Shown here: positions 1 to 4,762 of the stretch, one piece after another | Layout: each line of letters opens with the position of its first letter | Position numbering within the stretch: position 1 is the stretch's first letter | NCBI GenBank assembly: GCA_027031685.1 | Contig: JALVPS010000036.1 | Coordinates: forward strand, 1-7,234 | Direction: 5' to 3' | Source: Gammaproteobacteria bacterium | GTDB lineage: Bacteria > Pseudomonadota > Gammaproteobacteria > UWMA-0217 | Length of the DNA: 7,234 nt | Program-made: the position numbers and the translations under genes | Notes under the pieces: generated by a model | Databases searched by the model: none | Seen by the model: the letters and a program-made list of their open reading frames with translations, nothing else | What the model was told of the DNA's origin: nothing

Positions 1-520
1 GCGGGGCGGCGAACTGGCGCGGCTGCAGCACACGCCCGGCGGGGATGTTCTGGCGAATGCGGTAGCCGACAAAGCGGTGCGTATCATCCAGATAGCCCCC
101 GCGCAGGCGCGAGACGTCGCGTTTCTCCAGCCGCACGTCGCCGGCGCGCAGCCGCTCGCCCCGCAACAGGGCGCGCGCCGCCACGGCCACCGGCCGCCAC
201 ACGGCGATGCGCGCCTGCACGTAGATCTTCCACGGCCGCCCACCCTCGCAGGCCACGCCCAAGGTGGTGTTGCCCTGGCGGCGCGCGCCCGGCCCCCAGA
301 ACACCCGCAGCGGCTGCTCGCAGGCGTGCAGGCGCAGGCGCGCATCCAGCGGCCTCACCTCTGGGCGCACGTCGGGATCGTCGCCCAGCTCGGCGCGGAT
401 GAAATCGAGCACCGCGGCGCGGATGCCCTCCAGGGGCTGGAAACGGTCGGTGGCCGGGGCGGCGGACAGGGGCGCGGCCCAGCACCCCAGCAGGACAAGC
501 AGACAGATGACAGTTCGCAT
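1..520 (-). CDS. flgA: FlgA, flagellar P-ring assembly chaperone (3' end outside window)
   Basis: Periplasmic chaperone that helps FlgI polymerise into the P ring around the rod. Reading the minus strand from the ATG at 520 gives 173 codons without a stop, so the last roughly 50-70 residues of a normal FlgA (about 220-240 aa) lie off the left edge. Residues 1-20 form a Sec signal peptide (MRTVICLLVLLGC..., likely cleavage after LSA at 18-20). Mature features are two cysteines at 67 (LHACEQPL) and 91 (GVACEGG), spaced like the disulfide pair of the family, and a SAF-type region at about 112-170 (LLRGERLRAGDVRLEKRDVS, then GYRIRQNIPAGRVLQ), both typical of FlgA. The start is set by GGAGGG eight bases upstream. 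The gene is divergent from flgB, a common arrangement in which flgM and flgN may follow flgA; that part is outside the window. Identification is from motifs and context. Confidence 0.95.
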   Translation of the reverse strand, partial: MRTVICLLVLLGCWAAPLSAAPATDRFQPLEGIRAAVLDFIRAELGDDPDVRPEVRPLDARLRLHACEQPLRVFWGPGARRQGNTTLGVACEGGRPWKIYVQARIAVWRPVAVAARALLRGERLRAGDVRLEKRDVSRLRGGYLDDTHRFVGYRIRQNIPAGRVLQPRQFAAP

Positions 521-528
521 GATTTCGA

Positions 529-534
529 CCCTCC
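529..534 (-). promoter_or_regulatory. Ribosome binding site of flgA
   Basis: On the minus strand GGAGGG lies 8 bases before the ATG at 520. It supports that start over the ATG at 536, which opens a different frame with no FlgA-like sequence. Confidence 0.8.
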
Positions 535-630
535 ATGGTCCAGAATGGCGCCCATCCTACTCAAAGAGCGGTGGTGACCGGCTGGACGCGCGTCACAATT
601 GGCCGTCACCCCGGCAAGGCGGGCCGTGCC

Positions 631-714
631 GGGCGGCGCCGGGCGGCAAGGACCTGCCCGGGGCTACGGGCAAGGCGCGAGCCACGGCCGGCCCGATGGG
701 CGGCGCCGGGCGGC
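631..714. repeat. 17-bp direct repeat, two copies (631-647 and 698-714)
   Basis: GGGCGGCGCCGGGCGGC occurs identically at 631-647 and 698-714, with starts 67 bp apart. The copies flank the minus-strand sigma-54-like site at 670-684. The unit is made only of G and C, so it may simply reflect low complexity, but two exact 17-mers this close are worth recording. Function unknown. Confidence 0.6.
670..684 (-). promoter_or_regulatory. Possible sigma-54 promoter for flgA
   Basis: The minus strand reads TGGCTC-GCGCC-TTGC, against the RpoN consensus TGGCAC-N5-TTGC. The invariant GG and GC are present with the required 10-bp spacing, and the only mismatch in the two core blocks is T for A in the -24 element. 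A start near 658 would give an RNA leader of about 138 nt before flgA. It faces the right way and mirrors the flgB promoter, but GC-rich sequence makes chance matches more likely. Confidence 0.45.
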
Positions 715-719
715 CTGCC

Positions 720-746
720 TAAAGTCCCCCCGCGGGCGACCGATAA
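720..746 (+). promoter_or_regulatory. Sigma-28 (FliA)-like promoter upstream of flgB
   Basis: TAAAGTCC at 720-727, exactly 11 bases, then ACCGATAA at 739-746. The enterobacterial FliA consensus is TAAAGTTT-N11-GCCGATAA, so the -10 matches 7 of 8, the -35 matches 6 of 8, and the spacing is exact. These AT-containing blocks stand out in very GC-rich surroundings. Predicted initiation is around 753, about 200 nt before flgB, with no ATG- or GTG-started gene in between. It could give late transcription of the rod/hook operon or a small RNA. Confidence 0.6.
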
Positions 747-785
747 GCCCCCTGCCCGCGGCGCCACATCTCTGTTTGCCCGGGC

Positions 786-811
786 CCGGCGGTCCGTCAA
801 GGATCCGCCGG
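786..811 (+). repeat. Inverted repeat / hairpin in the possible flgB leader
   Basis: CCGGCGG-TCC (786-795) pairs with GGA-T-CCGCCGG (801-811), a 10-bp stem with one bulged T and loop GTCAA. No T-tract follows, so it is not a standard intrinsic terminator. It would be present only in RNA started at the sigma-28-like site, not in RNA from the sigma-54 promoter. Confidence 0.5.
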
Positions 812-907
812 CGCGCCACCACCGGTCCCGGGGCACCACCGCGCCGGGCCGGAGCGAGATCCATTTGTCGCCCCGCCACAACCCTTCATCCCCCCGCCTC
901 GCCGACC

Positions 908-922
908 TGGCACTGTCCTTGC
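908..922 (+). promoter_or_regulatory. Sigma-54 (RpoN) promoter of the flgB operon
   Basis: TGGCAC (908-913), five bases, then TTGC (919-922) followed by A: an exact match to the -24/-12 consensus TGGCAC-N5-TTGCA. The predicted start near 934 leaves a leader of about 26 nt before flgB, which includes its ribosome binding site. In polar-flagellated gammaproteobacteria the flgB operon is typically transcribed by RpoN with a FleQ/FlrC-type enhancer-binding protein, so motif and position agree. I could not identify the activator binding sites. Confidence 0.9.
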
Positions 923-949
923 AGGATGACCAGCGTTCGCGATTCATTC

Positions 950-954
950 GGAGG
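950..954 (+). promoter_or_regulatory. Ribosome binding site of flgB
   Basis: GGAGG, five bases before ATG 960. It favours this start over the in-frame ATG at 972. Confidence 0.8.
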
Positions 955-959
955 AAGCG

Positions 960-1361
960 ATGCCCATCGACATGGACAGTTATCTGGGTCTGCACACGAG
1001 GGCGCTGCAGCTACGCTCGCAGCGCGCCGGCATCCTGGCCACCAACCTAGCCAATGCCGACACCCCCAACTTCAAGGCGCGCGACATGGACTTCCGCGCC
1101 GTCCTGGAGCGTGCCGCGCAGGACCCGGCGCCGGTGCGCATGCGCCGCACCGACCCGCGCCACCTGGCCCTGCCCCGGCCGGACCTCACGCCGGCCCGGC
1201 TCAAGTACCGCGTGCCACAGCAGGCGGCGCTGGACGGCAACACCGTGGACGTGCAGGTGGAACGCAGCAAGTTCACGGAGAACGCCCTCCACTACCAGGC
1301 CGACCTGCGTTTCCTCAGTGGCCGGATCAACGGCATGATCAAGGCACTGCGAGGTGAATGA
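960..1361 (+). CDS. flgB: FlgB, flagellar proximal rod protein
   Basis: Proximal rod subunit at the base of the axial structure, next to the MS ring and exported by the flagellar type III apparatus. The product is 133 aa, close to the usual size (E. coli about 138). Residues 5-42 form the N-terminal rod-family helix and motif (SQRAGILATNLANADTPNF, then KARD), where LANADTPNFKARD is the FlgB version of the rod/hook signature. The C-terminal helix begins near residue 85. There is no signal peptide, as expected for a type III substrate. It is the first gene of the rightward operon, 38 bases after the sigma-54 -12 element, and its TGA overlaps an ATG of the flgC frame. Confidence 0.97.
   Translation: MPIDMDSYLGLHTRALQLRSQRAGILATNLANADTPNFKARDMDFRAVLERAAQDPAPVRMRRTDPRHLALPRPDLTPARLKYRVPQQAALDGNTVDVQVERSKFTENALHYQADLRFLSGRINGMIKALRGE
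1351..1357 (+). promoter_or_regulatory. Ribosome binding site of flgC, inside flgB
   Basis: GAGGTGA within the last codons of flgB. The GAGG core is 9 bases from ATG 1364 but only 3 from ATG 1358, so it favours the downstream start. Confidence 0.6.
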
Positions 1362-1363
1362 CG

Positions 1364-1780
1364 ATGCCTCTGTTCAACGTATTCGACATCGCCGGCAGCG
1401 GCATGAGCGCGCAGTCCCTGCGCATGAACGTCACCGCCAGCAACATCGCCAATGCGGAGACGGTGGCCAGCTCGCCGGACAAGGCCTACAAGGCGCGCCA
1501 GCCGGTTTTCTCCGCCCTGCTCAGGCAGCCCGGCCCGCGCCAGCCGGCCGAGGTGGCCGTGCGCACCGTGGGCGTGGTGGAGAGCCAGACGCCCAACCAG
1601 AAACGCTATGCCCCGGGCCATCCGCTGGCCGACCAGGACGGCTACATCTACGAGTCCAACGTGAACCTGGTGGAGGAGATGACCAACATGATCTCCGCCT
1701 CGCGCAGCTTCCAGACCAACGTGGAGGTGCTCAACACCTCCAAGGAAATGCTGCTGGCCACGCTGCGCCTCGGCCAGTGA
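1364..1780 (+). CDS. flgC: FlgC, flagellar proximal rod protein
   Basis: Proximal rod subunit that assembles with FlgB and FlgF. From ATG 1364 the protein is 138 aa and begins MPLFNVFDIAGSGMSAQS, aligning with the usual FlgC start (E. coli MALLNIFDIAGSALAAQS). An in-frame ATG at 1358 would add only Met-Thr and overlap the flgB stop as ATGA; its ribosome-binding spacing is poor, so I prefer 1364. Residues 19-32 (LRMNVTASNIANAE) are the rod-family motif. The region from about 97 to 138 (SNVNLVEEMTNMISASRSFQ, ending LRLGQ) is the C-terminal helix typical of FlgC. Transcription and translation are probably coupled to flgB. Confidence 0.97.
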   Translation: MPLFNVFDIAGSGMSAQSLRMNVTASNIANAETVASSPDKAYKARQPVFSALLRQPGPRQPAEVAVRTVGVVESQTPNQKRYAPGHPLADQDGYIYESNVNLVEEMTNMISASRSFQTNVEVLNTSKEMLLATLRLGQ

Positions 1781-1796
1781 CGCGGAGAGAGGCGCC

Positions 1797-2468
1797 ATGA
1801 CCATCATCGACAGCGACATCTACCAGAAATTCTCGCTGCAGCGGAATCAGCAGAAGGACCAGGACCCCAACCGCCTGGCGCAAGAGGACTTCCTGAAGCT
1901 GATGATCACGCAGCTCAAGAACCAGGACCCCTTCAAGCCCATGCAGAACGGCGAGTTCCTGGGCCAGATGGCCCAGTTCAGCACCGTGAGTGGCATCGGC
2001 GACCTGAAGAAGACCTTTGAGCAATTCGGCAAGGGGCTGGCGGCCAACCAGGTGCTGCAGGCCGCCAACCTGATCGGCAAGGAGGCCCTGGTGGAGGGCG
2101 ACACGGTGCGCCGCGCCAGCGACACGGCCACCGTCGAGGGCGCCTTCGACGTGCCGGGCAACAAGGCCCGCGCCGAGCTGCAGGTGTACGACACCAGCGG
2201 CACCCTGGTGCGGCGCGTGGCGCTGGGCGAGGTGGGCAGCGGCCGCCACGGCTTCACCTGGGACGGGCGCGACGGGGAGGGCCAGCCGGCGCCCGCCGGG
2301 CAGTACCGCTTCCAGGTGCAGCTCACCCGGCCGGACGGCCAGTCGGAGGCGGCCAAGGTGCTGCTCTATTCGCGCATCGCCAGCGTCAACATGGACCAGG
2401 GCAAGATCACACTCAACACCGCCGACGGCAGCACCCGCGAGTTCGGCAGCATCGTACAGCTCCGGTGA
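1797..2468 (+). CDS. flgD: FlgD, hook assembly scaffold (hook cap)
   Basis: Forms the temporary cap under which FlgE subunits polymerise, later replaced by FlgK. It is exported by type III and absent from the finished flagellum. The protein is 223 aa (E. coli 231). The conserved N-terminal FlgD region lies at about 27-70 (QEDFLKLMITQLKNQDPFKP, followed by MQNGEFLGQMAQFSTVSGI). A beta-rich FlgD Ig/Tudor-like part covers roughly 85-220, with a YDTSG turn, a GRHGFTWDGRDGEGQPAPAG stretch and a YRFQV strand. The start is preceded by GGAGAGAGG four bases upstream, and the gene begins 16 bp after flgC. It is followed by a 94-bp structured gap before flgE. Confidence 0.97.
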   Translation: MTIIDSDIYQKFSLQRNQQKDQDPNRLAQEDFLKLMITQLKNQDPFKPMQNGEFLGQMAQFSTVSGIGDLKKTFEQFGKGLAANQVLQAANLIGKEALVEGDTVRRASDTATVEGAFDVPGNKARAELQVYDTSGTLVRRVALGEVGSGRHGFTWDGRDGEGQPAPAGQYRFQVQLTRPDGQSEAAKVLLYSRIASVNMDQGKITLNTADGSTREFGSIVQLR

Positions 2469-2470
2469 CG

Positions 2471-2525
2471 GCGCGGCGCGCCGCCCCGGCTGTCGCCACG
2501 CCGCGCATCCCCCGCTGGCGCGGCG
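2471..2525 (+). repeat. Alternative stem-loops between flgD and flgE
   Basis: GCGCGGCG occurs at 2471-2478 and again at 2518-2525, and its exact complement CGCCGCGC lies between them at 2499-2506. The middle copy can pair with either flank, giving an upstream stem (20-nt loop) or a downstream stem (11-nt loop) but not both. The first copy also overlaps the self-complementary GCGGCGCGCCGC at 2473-2484. No T-tract follows. It may slow RNA decay or transcription upstream of the hook gene; function is inferred only. Confidence 0.55.
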
Positions 2526-2562
2526 GAAATCAGGGAAGAACAGAAACGACAAGAGGATTGTT

Positions 2563-3819
2563 ATGTCATTCGAAGTTGCACTGACAGGACTGAATGCAGC
2601 CAGCTCGAACCTGGAGGTCATTTCCAACAACATCGCCAACGGCAACACGCACGGCTTCAAGCGCTCGCGCGCCGAGTTCGCCGACGTGTATGCCGCCTCG
2701 GACTTCGGCGTGGCCGCCAACCAGACCGGCAAGGGCGTGCGCGTGCTGAACATCCGCCAGCAGTTCACCCAGGGCGATGTGAAGTACACCGAAAACAGTC
2801 TGGACCTGGCCATCTCCGGCTCCGGCTTCTTCCGCGTGGCCGACGCCAACGACGGCATCGTGTACACGCGCGCCGGCATGTTCGGCCTGGATCGGGAGGG
2901 CTACATCGTCAACGCCGCCGAACAGCGCCTCACCGGCTACGTGGCGGACGAGAACGGCACCATCCTGCCCACCCTGGGCACACTCAAGGTGGACACCTCC
3001 GACCTGGCGCCCAAGGCCTCCAAGAACATCGACCTGGGCATCAACCTGGACAACACCAGCCCGGTCATCAACAGCGGCATCCCCTTCAGCCCGGACGACC
3101 CGGCTTCCTTCAACTTCACCACCGCCGCCACGGTGTACGACTCGCAGGGGGCCAGCCACGTGGTGAACATGTACTTCCGCAACGAAGGCGCCAACGAATG
3201 GAAGGCCTACACCTACATGAACGGCCAGCCCATCCTGTCCGAGAACGGTGACGGCGCCACGCCCAGGGCGGCCCTGCTGCACTTCGACGAGCACGGCAAG
3301 CTGGTATCGGTGGACGGCAGCCCCTCGCTGACCATCCTCACCGACTCCTTCAGCCCCGGCCCCGGCGTGTCACCCCTGCAGCTCACCCTCAACGTGGCCG
3401 AGACCACCCACTTCAACAGTCCCTCCGGCCTCAACAAGGTGGTGGTGGACGGCTACACCTCCGGCCGGCTGGCCTCGCTGGACATCGATAGCACCGGCGT
3501 CATCTTCGGCCGCTACACCAACGGCCAGTCCATGGCCATGGGGCAGATCGCCCTGGCCAACTTCGCCAGCGTGGAGGGCCTGCGCCAGATCGGCAACACC
3601 ACCTGGGCCGAGACCTGGGCCTCCGGCCAGCCGGCCGTGGGCGCGCCCGGCACCGCCTCGCTGGGCAACATCCAGTCCAGCGCCCTCGAGTCGTCCAACG
3701 TGGACATCACCAAGGAGCTGGTGGACATGATCGGCGCCCAGCGCAGCTTCCAGGCCAACGCCCAGGTGGTCAGCGTGGCCGACAACATCACGCAGACCAT
3801 CATCAACATGCGCCGCTGA
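2563..3819 (+). CDS. flgE: FlgE, flagellar hook protein
   Basis: Structural subunit of the hook, the flexible joint between rod and filament, exported by type III and assembled under the FlgD cap. The protein is 418 aa (E. coli 402; the middle domain varies in length). The N-terminal D0 motif spans 1-45 (MSFEVALTGLNAASSNLEVI, then SNNIANGNTHGFKRSRAEFADVY). FlgE/F/G-family core segments include LDLAISGSGFFRVAD at about 85-99. A hook-specific section near 295-335 reads GYTSGRLASLDIDSTGVIFG with RYTNGQSMAMGQIALANF. The C-terminal helix ends SNVDITKELVDMIGAQRSFQ...QTIINMRR. The ribosome site GAGGA is five bases before the ATG, within an A-rich leader. The first codons are unusually A/T-rich for this window. 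Confidence 0.98.
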   Translation: MSFEVALTGLNAASSNLEVISNNIANGNTHGFKRSRAEFADVYAASDFGVAANQTGKGVRVLNIRQQFTQGDVKYTENSLDLAISGSGFFRVADANDGIVYTRAGMFGLDREGYIVNAAEQRLTGYVADENGTILPTLGTLKVDTSDLAPKASKNIDLGINLDNTSPVINSGIPFSPDDPASFNFTTAATVYDSQGASHVVNMYFRNEGANEWKAYTYMNGQPILSENGDGATPRAALLHFDEHGKLVSVDGSPSLTILTDSFSPGPGVSPLQLTLNVAETTHFNSPSGLNKVVVDGYTSGRLASLDIDSTGVIFGRYTNGQSMAMGQIALANFASVEGLRQIGNTTWAETWASGQPAVGAPGTASLGNIQSSALESSNVDITKELVDMIGAQRSFQANAQVVSVADNITQTIINMRR

Positions 3820-3836
3820 TCGGGGCCTACCCCCGA
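3820..3836 (+). repeat. Small stem-loop right after the flgE stop
   Basis: TCGGGG (3820-3825), loop CCTAC, CCCCGA (3831-3836): a perfect 6-bp stem starting one base after the flgE stop. It lacks a following T-tract, so it is more likely an RNA-stability or attenuation element than a full terminator. Confidence 0.4.
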
Positions 3837-3851
3837 ATGAGACGCGCGCCC

Positions 3852-3897
3852 GGCCGGCGGGCGGGCCCGCCCCCTACAATGGGTCCCGCCGCCGGCC
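3852..3897 (+). repeat. GC-rich inverted repeats before flgF, with a TACAAT box
   Basis: GGGCGGGCCCGCCC at 3859-3872 is a perfect 14-bp palindrome. The outer arms GGCCGGCGGG (3852-3861) and CCCGCCGCCGGCC (3885-3897) also pair, with a 3-base bulge. TACAAT at 3875-3880 resembles a sigma-70 -10 box, but I find no matching -35, so a separate flgF promoter is only a weak possibility. Confidence 0.4.
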
Positions 3898-3939
3898 ACG
3901 GCGCCACGTCAGCGGCCGCAAGACAGGAGCAAGGCAGCG

Positions 3940-4683
3940 ATGGATCGCTTCATCTACACGGCCATGCAGGGAGCACGCGAGATCATGCTCCAGCAGGCCA
4001 CCAACAACCACAACCTGGCCAACATCAACACCACCGGCTTCCGCGCCGACTTCGACGCCGTGCGCAGCCTGCCGGTGTACGGCCCCGGGCTGCCCACCCG
4101 CGTCACGGTGCAGGACGCCGGCGCCGGCATCGACTTCGCCCAGGGCGAGATCATCACCACCGGCAACGACCTGGACGTGGCCATCCAGGGCGACGGCTTC
4201 ATCGCCGTGCAGGCCCCGGACGGCAGCGAGGCCTACACCCGCGCCGGCGAGCTGCGCATCTCGGCCAGCGGCATCCTGGAGACCGCCGGCGGTCATCCGG
4301 TGCTGGGCAACGGCGGCCCCATCGCCATCCCGCCCTACCAGAAGCTGGAGATCGGCGCCGACGGCACCATCTCCATCCAGCCCATGGGGCAGGAGGCCGC
4401 CACCCTGGCGGTGGTGGACCGCATCCGCCTAGTGCGGCCGCCACACGAGACGCTGAAAAAGGGCAAGGACGGCCTCATCCGCACCCGCGACGGCGAACCG
4501 GCACCGCCCGATGCCGGCGTGCGCCTGATCACCGGCGCCGTAGAGGGGAGCAACGTCAGCTCCGTGCAGGCGCTGGTGACCATGATCGAACTGGCGCGCC
4601 AGTTCGAGATGCACGTCAACCTGCTGCGCGAGGCCAAGGAGGCCGACACCAGTGCCACCCGCGTGCTGCAGCTGAACGGCTGA
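3940..4683 (+). CDS. flgF: FlgF, flagellar proximal rod protein
   Basis: Proximal rod subunit between FlgC and the distal rod protein FlgG. The protein is 247 aa, normal for the family (about 246-251). It starts MDRFIYTAMQGAREIMLQQA, typical of FlgF, followed by the rod motif NNHNLANINTTGFRADFDAV at about 22-41. The central family segment LDVAIQGDGFIAVQAPDGSE and AYTRAGELRISASG lie near 78-112, and the C-terminal helix VEGSNVSSVQALVTMIELAR (about 199-218) ends VLQLNG. AGGAG is 10 bases and AAGG 5 bases upstream of the ATG. It is separated from flgE by a 120-bp structured gap, wider than most joints in the operon. Confidence 0.97.
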   Translation: MDRFIYTAMQGAREIMLQQATNNHNLANINTTGFRADFDAVRSLPVYGPGLPTRVTVQDAGAGIDFAQGEIITTGNDLDVAIQGDGFIAVQAPDGSEAYTRAGELRISASGILETAGGHPVLGNGGPIAIPPYQKLEIGADGTISIQPMGQEAATLAVVDRIRLVRPPHETLKKGKDGLIRTRDGEPAPPDAGVRLITGAVEGSNVSSVQALVTMIELARQFEMHVNLLREAKEADTSATRVLQLNG

Positions 4684-4704
4684 GCCGCGGCCCCGCAACC
4701 ACCA

Positions 4705-4731
4705 CCGGCGCGGCAGGGACGATCGCGCCGG
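4705..4731 (+). repeat. Perfect stem-loop between flgF and flgG
   Basis: CCGGCGCG (4705-4712), an 11-nt loop, then CGCGCCGG (4724-4731), a perfect 8-bp GC-only stem inside the 79-bp gap. No T-tract follows. It has the same stem and loop lengths as the downstream stem between flgD and flgE. Confidence 0.5.
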
Positions 4732-4762
4732 CCCACATCGAATCGACAGGGAGAGCAAGACC

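Larger units (their letters stand above)
521..959. other. Divergent flgA-flgB regulatory region, no convincing gene
   Basis: This stretch separates the divergent starts of flgA and flgB. Between about 747 and 925 the plus strand has no ATG or GTG, and the open frames crossing the region on either strand are arginine/proline/alanine-rich, as expected of chance frames in GC-rich DNA. It holds two sigma-54-like sites facing outwards, one sigma-28-like site facing flgB, a 17-bp direct repeat and a stable inverted repeat, each listed separately. The segment from about 600 to 720 is extremely GC-rich and low in complexity. Confidence 0.8.

Noticed and set aside
575..595. TGAC...GTCA inverted repeat as a possible FleQ-type activator site
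   Set aside because: Only the 4-base arms match and the spacing is 13 bases; far too weak to assign.
84..609. Other open frames over flgA on both strands (for example from ATG 536 on the minus strand)
   Set aside because: The frame starting at 520 gives a clear signal peptide and FlgA motifs; the others are low-complexity frames across the same DNA.
646..659. Second minus-strand sigma-54-like reading around 646-659
   Set aside because: The spacing between the GG-like and GC-like blocks is one base short of the required distance.
639..661. Inverted repeat CCGGGC / GCCCGG near the flgA-facing promoter
   Set aside because: A 6-bp GC-only pairing in a very GC-rich block is expected by chance, and no T-tract suggests a terminator.
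535..1357. Plus-strand open frames crossing the flgA-flgB gap (171 and 252 aa)
   Set aside because: They run out of frame into flgB, are Arg/Pro/Ala-rich, and have no ribosome site or known motif. A small FlgM-like protein was looked for and not seen.
1731..2879. 382-aa open frame on the minus strand opposite flgD and flgE
   Set aside because: It is antisense to two clearly identified genes, has low-complexity composition typical of GC-rich shadow frames, and has no recognisable motif.
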